Below are positions 12,442-23,439 of a stretch of DNA of 64,000 bases, piece after piece. The position numbers and the translations under genes are program-made. Origin of the DNA: Diplolepis rosae (Eukaryota; Arthropoda; Insecta; Hymenoptera; Diplolepididae); NCBI GenBank assembly GCA_030998225.1, contig JAPYXD010000677.1:12151501-12215500 (forward strand). Direction: 5' to 3'. Within the stretch, counting starts at the first letter, position 1; every line of letters begins with the position of its first letter. The notes under the pieces were generated by a model. The model did not search any database, was not told the DNA's origin, and saw only the letters and a list, made by a program, of their open reading frames with translations.

Positions 12442-13376
12442 GTGTAATCACGCTGACCTTAGTCACTAGCGCCGCCCGTGTACATCGCGAGTACTTCTAA
12501 CCAGGAGGGATGGACTCTAGCTGACTCTAGTGAGTTCTTACGAGAGGGTAAGAGTGAGAGAGGAGAGAAATAGACATCCAGTTGCAGAGAAACTGAGATA
12601 TCAAATCAGAGAAGGAGCGAAGCCAATAATCAACCGACGAATCAGACAGAGAGGCAAGTTCAAAGAGAGAGAAGTAGACTCTGACCGAGTGAGAGAGCTT
12701 GCGTCTACGTCAGGAAAAGCTCCGAGCTTATTGGTCCCGGTCCATTGTTGCGTATTGATTGCTGTAGAGCAGTAGTATGGTCGTCGGGACACTTGGTCAT
12801 CGTTGTAGTCGTCCTCGGTGATGATCGGCGCGGCGGTAGAGTCAAGTCGAATAGGTTTCGAAAGCGCCTAGTTCCTAGTTGTCGTTCACTGCTCGTATCG
12901 CGTCGTTCTCGCACCTCTGCCCGGGACGAACACTTTCACGCATTTCTACGTGCCAGTGCGAATTCTCGGGGTGACAGAGCTGCTCGAGGCAAGTGATTTC
13001 CAAAAGAACAACCCGGAAATAAAAACCAGGACTAGGCCACCACAACTGGTGGCTACGAAATTAGGTGATTGTGAGCGACTAAGTCACCAAAAGCAACGAC
13101 TAAATTATTACAAGGATTGGACAGAATATAAAAGCTAGGAAAAGGAATAAGGAAGTGAGAAAAACAAGACCTTGAATGAATATAATGTGAGGACAATGAG
13201 GAGTGAATGAAAGTACAAGTGAGGGTCAAGTGGTACTTTTTGATAAAGAAACATCGTGCGAGTGAAGGCCGCGGATTCTTCAGCATTATGAAGCGGATCA
13301 AGAGCAGATTGTTGGTTGGTCAGTGGGAACGGTGAATGTGTGACCCGGGGGCAGCCAGCAGAGATCTGCTGCCGGG
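12442..13376 (+). promoter_or_regulatory. slo: slo promoter and 5' UTR region
   Basis: About 900 bp richer in G+C directly upstream of the slo start. From 12535 to 12695 it is dense in GAGAG words, as in GAGA-factor-bound insect promoters, and an inverted CCAAT (attgg) is at about 12730. It contains a short upstream ORF (ATG near 13287) that stops before the slo start. Small ORFs on both strands here have no protein character. Exact transcription start and any 5' UTR intron cannot be read from sequence alone. Confidence 0.5.
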
Positions 13377-13682
13377 ATGACGTATGAAGAGACGACCGTG
13401 CAGCCCCCGGATGCCGCTGAGTGCCTCAAGGAACGGAAATGGTGGTGTTTCGTCCTCTCGAGCATCTTCACCTTTCTCGCGGGGCTGCTCATCGTCCTGC
13501 TCTGGAGGGCCTTCGCCTTCCTCTGCTGCCGAAAGGAGCCAGAGTTCGCTCCAAATGACCCCAAACAAAAGGAGCAGAAGGCGGCCCGCCAGAACAAAGA
13601 GTTTGAGGGGACTTTTATGACCGAGGCCAAAGACTGGGCCGGCGAGCTTATTTCCGGACAAACAACCACTGGACGTATTCTC
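13377..13682 (+). CDS. slo: Slowpoke BK channel, first coding exon (102 codons, partial gene)
   Basis: The large-conductance Ca2+- and voltage-gated K+ channel acts in the plasma membrane of neurons and muscle. This exon encodes the N-terminus, the S0 membrane segment (KWWCFVLSSIFTFLAGLLIV, ~21-40, continuing LLWRAFAFL) and the start of the S0-S1 loop (CCRKEPEFAPNDPKQKEQKA ... EFEGTFMTEAKDW ... GELISGQTTTGRIL). The adjacent Cys pair matches the position where BK channels are palmitoylated. An in-frame TGA upstream (13341-13343) fixes the Met at 13377. The exon ends at GTAAGT (13683) exactly where Slo proteins continue with S1, so the next exon is required and is not seen. ORFs on the opposite strand are shadows. 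Confidence 0.95.
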
Positions 13683-13969
13683 GTAAGTTCATTTATTTAT
13701 TTATTTTTTCCATCATCGTTCATTAATACGTTCATTAGATATTTTTATTGACTACAACTCAACTGGAGAGCACACGCTTCTTGGCCAACGGCCGGGATGA
13801 GAAATGTGTTGGTCGAACTTGACCATCAAGTGGGATTTATTAATGTTTGCTATTCGTATCGTAATTTCTAAGTTTTAGTTAGTAAAGTTTTACTAATTTT
13901 TAGTCGAATATTTATTATCTACAAGATTTACAAACCACGAAAATTACCAACGTATATGAGACGTTGCCA

Positions 13970-14406
13970 AAAAGTTGTAGTTTGAAGTATCAATTAAAAA
14001 AATAAAATTTCATTATCTACTATGGATCAACCAGTACAGCTGACTCAATCAATAAAATCAGTTTCCCACAAGATTTTTCCACAATAACGAACTTTTTCAG
14101 CTGGAACTTCAGGACATAATGGAGTACATATTAGCGAATGACTGAAGACTTTAATTAGTTTTTAAAAGATAAAAAATTTTCAGTATCAGTAAAAGAGGAA
14201 TAATTTTTTTAAATTGTTTAGAACTAATTAAAGTCTATAGCCACCCACTAATATTTCCTTTATTGTGTCCTGAAGTGTCAGCAGAAAAAATTCACTATTG
14301 TGGAAAAATCTAAGGGGAAACTGATTCAACTGATTTTATATATTTAGTCAGCTGTACTGATTGATCCATGATCCATTTTTTTCTGTTATTTTAAATCTAA
14401 AACAAA
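13970..14406. repeat. Fold-back element, ~140-bp arms
   Basis: About 14022-14160 (atggatcaaccagtacagct..., tttttccacaata, cttcaggacataat, gactttaattag) returns inverted at about 14218-14369. Weaker similarity extends outward to about 13970 and 14406. Non-coding and moderately diverged. Confidence 0.65.
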
Positions 14407-14633
14407 ACTAAAAAATTTATTTTCTTGCACAATTTGAAAATGTTTTGTAACTTTCAAATAATTAACACTTCTCTGCCTGTATGGACAATTATACAGGATT
14501 AAAATCAAGACATTTTTTAATTTTGTAGATTTTTTCAAGCATCAGGTATTACAAATCTACTGATTTTAAATAAAACTGGATAGGTGATCTGCTCTCTAGA
14601 TCAATATTAATTAATTAAATGTATAATTTAATA

Positions 14634-14862
14634 CACTGAAAAAAATGGTTAGTAAAACCAACTACTTCGGTTTGTAAAATATGCCTCAGCTATTTTATTA
14701 GTTAGCACAACAATTTTTTTTGTTGGTGTTACTATCTCAATTGTTATCAAAAGAACTTGGGTAGTAACACCAACAAAAAAAATTGTTGTGCTAACTAATA
14801 AAATAGCTGAGGCATATTTTACAAACCGAAGTAGTTGGTTTTACTAACCATTTTTTTCAGTG
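14634..14862. mobile_element. Family E MITE with perfect 101-bp inverted arms
   Basis: Arms 14634-14734 and 14762-14862 are, by my base-by-base reading, exact reverse complements, with a 27-bp loop. Ends are CACTGAAAAAAATGG/CCATTTTTTTCAGTG. TA lies on both sides (14632-14633, 14863-14864), the target duplication typical of Tc1/mariner-type elements. Related copies: 39937-40067 and 40226-40437. Confidence 0.85.
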
Positions 14863-15014
14863 TATAAATCTGTGCAAATTTTACACTGATTTAGTTAAAT
14901 TTTTTACTGTGAAAAATTAATGAAATTCGACAATCATCAGTGACAAATTTATTGATTGAACGACAGGAGTTTCATAAAAGTTTATTGAGTATTTATTTAG
15001 TCGGTAAAAAATTA

Positions 15015-15287
15015 CTATCTAAATCTGAATCAGTCAAATTTTCACTGATTGAATCAGTGATTTGCCTTTTCACTGACTCATCAATGGAAACAATATTTTT
15101 CAATGTTAAATCAGTTAATTTTCATTGATTAATCAGTGAAGACAATATTTCCCACTTTTAAATCGGTTACTTTTTATTGAAGTAATCAGTGAAATTTGAC
15201 TGATTCACAATAACCTCATTTTAGCTATTTGAATCGGTCAAATTTCACTGATAATCAGTAAATTTTGACTGATTCAGATTTAGAGAG
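15015..15287. mobile_element. Family D MITE
   Basis: Ends CTATCTAAATCTGAATCAGT / ACTGATTCAGATTTAGAGAG, flanked by TA on both sides. The interior is an array of AATCAGTGAAA/TTTCACTGATT words in alternating orientation. Two further copies (38895-39307, 50292-50431) share ends and the block ACCTCNTTTTAGCTATTT. Tc1/mariner-type by TA duplication. The ORF crossing it is an artefact. Confidence 0.8.
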
Positions 15288-15289
15288 TA

Positions 15290-16596
15290 GCTAAATATTC
15301 AATTACATTTTTCCGCTATCCATTGAGTTGAATTTGATTATTTAAAATTCAGAGGGCAGAAAAATATTTGGGATCATTTTCGTTGTAAATTATTTCAACT
15401 AAAAATCTAAATACATTGTAAAACAAGATTTCTTGGGACGCATGAACTGGGATTTTACAGTTTTCCACCATCTGATTTTTTGCAAGAAATAAAGAACAAA
15501 AACGCTCCTAGAAATAGAAACAACTGTTTTATATTTTTCGTAGAATCCTCGTTTTGAACATTACAATCTATTTTCCATTCGAGTAAATATTCCTTTTGTA
15601 CGTATTTGACGAACTATAGAAAGATCTTGTGAAGTTGAATTCGTAGAATTAATTCAACAGAATTATTTTATAGTTCCAAAATTTTGAAATATTAGAAACA
15701 CGTATTGTTGATAAACTTGGCAGAGCTGTTGATGGATCTAAATAATCTGGGAAACTTGGAAAAGTCAGTAAATTCTAAATTGGTTCTGAAAGCCTGAATC
15801 ATGGAATTTTCAAGAATTTCTAGAACACTAAGACTTTTTTATTTTAAGAATAAATGATAGATTATAAAGTATCGAAATTTTCCATACAGTTCGACAGTTA
15901 GTGTAGGAATAATTAATTACTGTGGATAAAAGTATCCAGAAAATTATTTTTTTGCTGAGTAACAAATAATCCCCTCTTGCTTGTCTCAGTGGAAATTTCT
16001 GAAAAACTAGACTCAAAACGAATGATAAAGTATATTTAGGGTTATGAATCATGGGTCAAAAAACACAATTCTGTTAGACTAGAAAATTTAAAGAAAGAAC
16101 AATAGTCAATATTAAGAAATTTTTTAGTTCCAAAATATAAAAACTTTGAAAATTTTAAAGTCTATTTTTCGACTTATGAATGTTTTTTAAATACTCCATC
16201 TTTATATTGTATTCTTATATTCTTATATTTTATCGGCTAATATCAGCATTCTTAATAAATTCATAGTTTTTTATTTAGAAAGTTTTTTACTGAAAAAGAT
16301 AGACTTTTAGGGTATCTATAATTTATATCACATATATTGCATATTCGTGTCGAATACATTCGTCCAGAAAAATACTTCCCTTGGTTTCAAAGGACCCATA
16401 AACATCGTGGGAAAGTTTTTCGACAATTTATTGACGTTCCAAATAAGTCAAATCTCTGAATTCACATATTTTATCGGACTTTGCTAAATTGCTAAAAATT
16501 TTGCAAAGGCAAACTATATCCAACTTTTAGACTTTTGTTTCTACACGTAGAAAAAAGACTCGTTAAATTCACAAAAAGTTCGGTACTTATTTTCAC
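15290..16596. other. AT-rich intronic DNA
   Basis: No gene, defined repeat arm or motif seen. Confidence 0.5.
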
Positions 16597-16794
16597 AACT
16601 TGATTTTTTAGTAGATTTTATAAGAAGTTGAGTTCAATCTACAAATTTTCTGTACGTTTCATTTAGCACCCAGTAAAATCTACAGAATGCGAAAAAATCC
16701 GACTTTACTAGATTTTACTGGTAGAAAGGTGAAACGTACATAAAATCTGCTGATTGAACTCAACTTCGTGTAAAATCTACTAAAAAGTCAAGTT
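16597..16794. repeat. Hairpin MITE, ~95-bp arms
   Basis: Starts aacttgattttttagtag and carries gaagttgagttcaatct and gtacgtttca; the same blocks return inverted from about 16700 to 16794. It directly abuts a solo end of family A at 16796. Confidence 0.65.
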
Positions 16795-16795
16795 G

Positions 16796-16838
16796 ATGTA
16801 CTTACAGTTCTATAAACGTTCTCTGAACGAAAAATAGT
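16796..16838. repeat. Solo terminal inverted repeat of family A
   Basis: ATGTACTTACAGTTC followed by a variant of the AACGTTCATTGAACGAT block. The rest of the element is missing; the sequence changes to an unrelated repeat at about 16840. Confidence 0.6.
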
Positions 16839-16979
16839 ATATTTGGTATCAAGTGCGGAAAGGCGTATCATAACGCAAGAGCGAGTCGCAATGCGGTTCC
16901 TCGTGTCGTCTCGGCCCTCGTCGCGACTCGCTCGCGTGTTAAAATATGTTCCGCACGTTATACGAACGATATTTTTTGT

Positions 16980-17134
16980 TCGCTGTATACAGAAAGTTAG
17001 CTAAGTCGATGTCATTTTGCGTGCGGAAAGTTGATTTTTCCGCACACTTAAATTTTTACCGCACTATTGAGGGAAAACCAACTTTCCGCACGCAAAACGA
17101 TACCGACGAGGCTAACTTTCAGTGTACGGCGGAC
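16980..17134. repeat. Family B hairpin, copy 1
   Basis: Arms carry gttagctaagtcgatgtc, ttttgcgtgcggaaagttga and their inverted partners (actttccgcacgcaaaacga, gaggctaactttcagtgtac). A second copy sits in the centre of the fold-back at 52803-53170. Immediately upstream (16860-16940) is a CG-rich cgcgactcgctcgcg-like stretch. Confidence 0.65.
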
Positions 17135-17137
17135 AAA

Positions 17138-17280
17138 AAAATATTTTTTCTACTAGCGGATCAAAAAGTGCATGCTTTTACCCCCCACGGTGCAAAAAAA
17201 TCCATTTTTTGACTCCCAAGTGGAAAAAAAATCGTATGCAACACGGGAGAAACATTTATTATACTCGTGTGACCGGACTT
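17138..17280. repeat. Family C fragment
   Basis: Contains tttctactagcggatcaaaa, the central accccccacggtgc, tttttgactcccaagtgg and the 3' segment cgtatgcaacacggga with actcgtgtga. Order matches the full copy at 50272-50686, with the palindrome degraded. Confidence 0.6.
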
Positions 17281-17479
17281 CTTCTAAATTTTATGTATCT
17301 TTTTTCCGTGTGTATCATATATGTAAAATATATAAATGGTCGAAAATGTACAAAATAGTTCTGTATTGTAAAAAATATTTCGTAGCGTGCGCTCTCTGAA
17401 TAGTTTGAATGCTTTAAAGCACAATAAAAATGTATATATAATTTACTAACAAAGAAAATGGAGATAAGAAAGTTTTCTG

Positions 17480-18831
17480 ATGTACTTACAGTTTTGAACG
17501 TTCATTGAACGATGACAAAATTTTTTCTTTCAATACAAAATTAATTATTACACGGAAAAAATTTGTCGCTTAAAAAGTCATCGACTTTGTATAATACTCG
17601 TGGATAGGTTAGAAAGTCGACTAAACATTATGAGCCTCCTTATTGAAGAATATGATAGATAGTCGCTGAAAATGTAAAACGTAAATTCGAAAGTTTAAGT
17701 GACAGTCGCGGAAAATTTAAAACACCGTGGGTTGGGTTCTATTGTCTCTAAACCAGGCATCGAAAGTCTAAGTGACAGTCGAAGAAAATTTTGAACAGTG
17801 TAAAAAGGAAAATATTATTTTCTGTGATATGATCCTGCACTTATATAGTTAATTATTTTTCACTTTTACATTACCTATATAATCCTAATATGAACTTACC
17901 ATTATATTTAACACTGCAACAATTACAGAAACGCAATTTTTTATAAACACTTCGCAGCACCGAGAATCGAACGCTAGCACGCACGCACGCATCCTAACCT
18001 AATTCTAATCGCACGCCTTAACCCGCATATCCGTTACATGTCATGGAGACTTGTGTAAAATATTTGGATCACATTCAGAGTTTGAAGGCAAATCTAAAAT
18101 AATAGATAAATTTCAAATTTGACGTAATACACTTTATCAAGGTAAACATATATTTACTCGGAACTAATTCTTCAATGTACGCTTCAATCCAGATTCAAAC
18201 GAAACCAAACGACACGTAATCTCAAAATCTAACCAAAATTATTACAAAAACATAAAGCTGAGCTGCATTGTCTGCTGTGCGATGCTACGAATTACGTTTC
18301 TGCGCATCGCTTTTTGCGACTGTCGAAGAAATTTTAGAAGACGGCATATAAAATCTGATGGACTTTAGAATACAATTTACAAAACTATTTGTTTGAATTA
18401 CTTTCATTTCAAATTATTCGATAGTCTTTTAAAATCTATGACAAATGAATCCAAAGATTATGAAACTTTTCATTACTTTTTAGAAAAGATCAGTTAGTGT
18501 TTAAAATACTTTTATAATAGTAAATACGCGACTTTTTTTCTTCGACCTGGTTTTCTAAAAGTTAGTCGACTTTTTTCTACTATTTCCTAAAAGTCATTGA
18601 AACCTTACAAGACTTTCTCCGATTTTACTTTCTGTCCACGACTCTTCGAATAGTCTGTTAAATTTTAAGCGACAAATTTTTTCCGTGTATGTTTATATTT
18701 AGAGCCTTACAAATATACAATCTCTTATTGAATATACGCTACTTTTTATTTTGATGAAGAAGAAACCAATCATTTAGTTTAAAAAAAAAATCTTTTTATC
18801 GTTCAATGAACGTTCAAAACTGTAAGTACAT
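17480..18831. mobile_element. Family A MITE, interrupted by a CACGG element
   Basis: Ends ATGTACTTACAG / CTGTAAGTACAT with the subterminal AACGTTCATTGAACGAT. The 9-bp target duplication AGTTTTCTG is exact (17471-17479 and 18832-18840). The normal ~213-bp body is split at a TA by the 1.1-kb insertion at 17551-18687. Confidence 0.9.
17551..18687. mobile_element. CACGG-ended DNA element nested in family A
   Basis: Ends CACGGAAAAAATTTGTCGCT / AGCGACAAATTTTTTCCGTG with TA on each side (17549-17550, 18688-18689). Comparing uninterrupted family A copies confirms that one TA was duplicated. The interior has repeated gtgacagtcg/cgactgtcgaag words and no transposase ORF, so it is non-autonomous. Related ends occur at 25300-26334 and 41519-41726. 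Confidence 0.85.
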
Positions 18832-18840
18832 AGTTTTCTG

Positions 18841-19401
18841 AAATTTATTGGATATCAGTTGACAACTTGTGATTAAAATTTTATTTTTTGATTTCAAAAT
18901 GTTTTAATAAGATTTATAAATTGGCTTTCTAAATATCAAATACGTAAACAAAGTAATCGAATTTCGAATATGCTGGCATTTTAGTTATTAATTTTGCATT
19001 TCGTGCTTTGATGACTAGATCTGCAGACTTTATATTAGTCGTGACGCAAAGGAGATTCTTCATTTCTATTATGAAGCCAAGACGGTAACGTTTATATGAA
19101 AGTTCTCTCTGCTTTTATGTATTCGCGAACCGGATTTATTATTCTGACTTTCACTGATACTAAATCAATAAACATAACTTCAAGAAATCTAAAAATCAGC
19201 CATTTATCAAAGCTTTCACGAAAAGTCCTAAATGTAATATCTTGAAAAATTAAACATTGTACCCATACATTTTTGTATGAAAATGTAACTTAAGCCTATT
19301 TTTATTAGTAAATTATGGTATTTTTAACTATGATGTGGTGTTAAAATTCTCTAACGTTCGAAAGTGTAATAATAAAAATAAAAAACATCGTCTTTTCTAT
19401 T
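18841..19401. other. AT-rich intronic DNA
   Basis: Nothing supportable seen between two family A copies. Confidence 0.45.
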
Positions 19402-19615
19402 ATGTATTTACAGTTTTGAATGTTCATTGAACGATAACAAAATTTTTTTTCCAAAACAAAATTAACTATTATGTTTGTGTTTAGGATCCTTCAAAAATAC
19501 ATTCTATTGTGAAATTTACGCTACTTTTTAATTTACTGGGGCAAAAACTAATCATTTAGTTTTCAAGATTTTTTTTCTTTTATCGTTCAATGAACGTTCA
19601 GAACTGTAAGTATAT
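19402..19615. mobile_element. Family A MITE, copy 2
   Basis: Diverged ends ATGTATTTACAG / CTGTAAGTATAT and the usual interior (aattaactattatgttt, atcatttagtttt). The flanking 9-mers (ttttctatt, tttcttatt) match at seven of nine positions, so this copy is older. Confidence 0.8.
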
Positions 19616-20162
19616 TTTCTTATTATTAAAATACTTTAACAACATATACAATAAAAAAGTCTTAAATGTATTACGTATAACAGACGTTTTTATCTAAAAT
19701 ATATCCGCCCAATGCATAAGCGCGTAAGACTGTCCTTTTCTAATGATCTAGTTTATACAACATTTTGAATAAGTTAGCCGATTTTAATACTTGAATTAAA
19801 ACCTTTTTTTACTGACTATATTTTATTCGAAAACCTATCAAAACTAATTTTAGAATACTTCACGACTTTATGACTAAATAAAAGTTGTCTGAAGTATATC
19901 GTCAACATGAGAAAACGATGCTTTTTATTTTTATAAGTACATAATTTTTTTTTTTCAAATCAAGTTATTATTTTAATTTAAATAAAAGACGTTCTTATTT
20001 TCACTAGGAAAATAATCCTCATTCGCAAAAAATTATAAACTTTTGTGACAAATAAAGTCCTAGTGCAAATTTTGGGTTTAAAAAACTCAATCGGTCCTAC
20101 TTCGTGTTATTCCGAAATCTGTTTCCGCGCCAATTCGAACTATTTGGAATTCGGGCCAGAAA
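19616..20162. other. AT-rich intronic DNA
   Basis: No feature supported. The frame that opens at 20045 runs into the neighbouring palindromic repeat and is not a gene. Confidence 0.45.
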
Positions 20163-20760
20163 GGTACTCTGGCGAAAGTATCGGATTTAAATTCATTCCG
20201 AGTCAATCAAAACAATTCCGATTCGTTCCGATATCTGTATCCGAGCCAATGCGAATCATTCCGAACCAATCCGAAAAAAGTTTTGTATCTCGTTTGGTCG
20301 AAAACGGTAAAAAAATCAATCCGATTAATTCCGATACATCAATCCGAGTGAATCCGACCCAATCCGAAACCAAGTTTTCAATCCAGATCAATCCGAATCA
20401 ATCTGAGCTCGGATTGATCGAAACCGAATTTTCAATAAGAATCAATCCGAATCATTCTGACCTTGGATTCATTCGAATTGAAAATTCGGTTTCGATCAAT
20501 CTGAGCTCGGATTGATTCGGATTGATCTGGATTGAAAACTTGGTTTCGGATTGGGTCGGATTCATTCGGATTGATGTATCGGAATTAATCGGATTAAGTC
20601 GGATTGATTTTTTACCGTTTTCGACCAAACGAGATACAAAATGTTTTTTTAATTGGTTCGGAATGATTCGCATTGCCTTGGATACAGATATCGGAATAAA
20701 TAGGAATAGTTCTGATTGACTCGGAATGAATTTCAATCGGATACTTTCACCAGAGTATTT
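20163..20760. repeat. Fold-back element with an array of CCGAATCAATCCG-type words
   Basis: Two ~290-bp arms (20163-20455, 20470-20760) are imperfect reverse complements, starting gtactctggcgaaagtatcg on the left. Each arm is itself filled with variants of CCGAATCAATCCGA, so both strands stay open for long stretches. The resulting Asn/Pro/Ile-rich and Trp/Ile-rich ORFs on both strands are artefacts of the repeat. No target duplication found. Confidence 0.8.
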
Positions 20761-21829
20761 TTGATTGTTTTCAGACTCATTCGGATTGAATTTAAAGTGG
20801 ACGTTGGATTAAGATTGTTTCCCAGATTGGAGTCAAATTTTTTCAGTTTGACTTCGACGAGACGGATATAACTTGGTTGTTTGTTTTTTGAAAAGTTAAG
20901 TCTTCTCAACGATGTACACATTAAAGCACCTTTTCATCAAAACGACTTTACATTCTCAACCATATATAAATGATTTCCTGGTGGAATTGAAGGTCGGTTG
21001 CACGATCAACATCGTACGTGATTGGAATCAATGAAGACATTGATCGTTGATAGATGCATTTATTTAGAGTAAAAAAGAAATTGATGCACTCAATATTTTT
21101 TATATATTCTTCAAAAATTCGGAATAATAATTCACAAGAGTGTGTATAAAAACCTATTGAAATTATCAACTGTTTCAGGGTGTCAACTAGTTGATTTTTT
21201 TTTAACTTTTGAAAGTTATTGAATAATCAAATTTTTTTTTTCAAATTTAAAGTGAATTAAAATCAATTTTGGCAAATACAGCTAAATTTATATAGATGGT
21301 TAGCTCTGAGATAATTTATATTTTAAATCGTCTGGGATTAAGCAACTTTGCAACTTCTTTTCAATTATTCAATAATACAATAGTATATTTAAGAGAATTA
21401 ATAAATAATACTGATATTCTATGAAATTTATATGGAATAGAAATGAATTTAAAGTTTTTACGATTCAAATCGTTTAATTTAACTGATTTTATTTAGGAAA
21501 ATTCAATTTTGTTTGAAACGATAATTATTATTTCGAAAAGTTTATCTGTTAGGGGAATCAATTAGAATTAAGATTATGCTATCGGTTAAAGTTTACACAA
21601 GTCATACAAAAAATCGTTAAGTCAGCAATTCTTTATTTTCTTAGTTGATATTTTGCTTATTACACGATTATAGAACGTTGAGTCGTAATTTTAATTGTAA
21701 CACGTGAGAATATTTTCTATTCTAATTTGAAAATCTCGTTTCTAATTAAAAGTAATTTTTTACTTTTTCATTGTTTTTCATAAGTAATTTTTATTTGCAA
21801 ACATATATACTGGATATGAAACATAATCA
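20761..21829. other. AT-rich intronic DNA
   Basis: No gene or defined repeat recognised. Confidence 0.45.
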
Positions 21830-22140
21830 ATCATGTTAATGTGATCTTTTTCTAGTAATTATTTCTGCATCATAAGGTTTTTTTGCATCTCTTAATTTGA
21901 CTGAAAAATAGAATATGTTTATTGATTTTTTCAGGTTTTAAAATATTGTAACTTTCTTTATTTTAGATTGATTAAAAAATTTTATGAATACAATTTGTTA
22001 AACTTTGTAAATATTATCAGAAATTGGTATTAAAATTTTTGACATTTCTAAAAAGTAGTTTTTAGAAATACCAAAAATGCTCTAATTTTCGAAATTTTGG
22101 TCAGATATGGTTTCTTATCGAAGTCGATCTTTCTTTTTGG
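21830..22140 (+). repeat. Family I repeat, fragment
   Basis: Contains the family order: cataaggtttttttgcatct, gattttttcaggttttaaaa, tttcgaaattttggtcagat, then the ggtttcttatcgaa variant of the conserved GGTTAACGAACTTGTC. Other copies: 24180-24780, 28290-28890 (inverted), 42640-43990. Confidence 0.55.
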
Positions 22141-22234
22141 GCTTCCACTATACCAATTAATTTATTAATTAATTTAATAAATAATAATTAATTAATTTAA
22201 GTTAAATTATGCTGAATAAATGTAAAATTAAGCT

Positions 22235-22585
22235 GAATCAACCAAATTTTTTTCTGAGTCCTAAAAATTGAATCCACCCAGAAAAAAATTTGGTTGGCTC
22301 AAGAAAATTTTTGTTGGTTCAACCATGCTATTTTCTTGTTATACCTGCAACAAAATATTTGCTTTATATAATAAAACGTTTGGTTAATCCACCAAAAATA
22401 TTTCATTGACTTAGCAAAATTCTTTTCTTAGGAAAAATTTGGTTGATTGAAACAAAAAATTGTATGATCAAAACAAATATTTTAGTTGCTTTTAATAAGT
22501 TTTAAGTTTCTATTAGATTCAAGCAAAAAATTTGGTTGAGTTAATAAAATACTTTGTAAATCCAACAAAATTTTTCTTCTGAGTC
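22235..22585. repeat. Repeat with TTGGTTGA/TCAACCAA word array
   Basis: Left boundary near CCCAGAAAAAAATTTGGTTG and right boundary near CAACAAAATTTTTCTTCTGA are inverted-like. Between them many aaatttggttgantn and ccaacaaa words appear in both orientations. A second end (aaccaaatttttttctgagt) just upstream suggests two overlapping copies. Confidence 0.5.
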
Positions 22586-23060
22586 TGCTACTTTTATGGA
22601 AATTGAATATGGGCTCATGAATTCCTACAAAAAGTTATATCTCTAGCAGTCTTGTGGCTTATTGTAATTTATCGCATTTTATTGTTAAAGCACATGTTTA
22701 CCAAGATACTCTGCTTTTTTATGATTTTGCTGGGTAATGGGGATGGTGACCCAGTTGCGTCGAGTAGTCAGACATGTCGAAGAGGGTTGCTTCTACGCAG
22801 TGCGTATAGTTCATTCCAGCCTCGAATAGTTGACCCTAAAGAATGGCTTGACCTTCCGATCGTTTGTTGCACAACCCTCCTTTCACAACATGTTTCATTC
22901 TTTCTACCCCGCAGGCGCAGTCATACCTTCACAATACATAAAGCTACATATATCATTTTCATCAATGAATTCTCTAATCCTGATACTAATTTAATCAGTT
23001 GGAAATTTAAATTAGCTTAGAATGATTAAATTTCTTGTTTTGTTTTTTCAGTAATTAAGG
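22586..23060. other. G+C-richer island of unknown nature
   Basis: Positions about 22735-22930 are much less AT-rich than the flanks. A 122-codon frame covers it, but it begins in AT-rich hydrophobic noise and shows no recognisable domain. The middle (ASSSQTCRRGLLLRSAYSSF, PKEWLDLP) could be an exon fragment or an unrelated unique segment. I cannot assign it. Confidence 0.3.
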
Positions 23061-23099
23061 TTAACTGTTGTGTAATTGGAAAATTTTTGGAAAAAGGCA

Positions 23100-23380
23100 A
23101 CATAAGTTTAGGAAAAAATCCGCCCGGTCCTTTTCAGGGACGCGGGTACTTTTTAATCACTCGCTTCGCGCTCGGTTTTATGTCCTTCGCGAGAACTCAA
23201 CTTTATTATTTATTATGTATTACTATAACTTGAGTAAATTTTATAATATTGTTGATGTGAACTTACTTTTCTTAAAGTTAGTTCGACTTTGAGGAATAGA
23301 TTCTCATAATGACGATCGCGCTTTGCGCTCGAAATTCTCAATCGAAAAGAAGGAATTGGAACTCATGGTTGGAAGGAAAA
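23100..23380. repeat. Family I, CG-rich segment
   Basis: Carries cactcgcttcgcgctcgg, cttcgcgagaac and cgatcgcgctttgcgctcg, matching the CG-rich blocks at 42690-43020 and 28725-28890 in spacing and intervening AT-rich text. Confidence 0.5.
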
Positions 23381-23439
23381 AATAAATAAATATAAACATT
23401 TTGCTTGGAAAATAGATTTTTTTATTTTTAATAATATTT

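Noticed and set aside
12530..13301. Several short ORFs upstream of slo
   Set aside because: Arg/Ser-rich noise from a GAGA-rich 5' region; mutually overlapping on both strands.
13298..13669. Minus-strand and alternative-frame ORFs over the slo exon
   Set aside because: Shadows of a G+C-rich coding exon; the plus frame matches the BK channel N-terminus clearly.
20045..20736. ORFs of 156, 62, 94 and 65 codons on both strands
   Set aside because: They are mirror readings of a palindromic CCGAATCAATCCG array; no protein-like composition or independent support.
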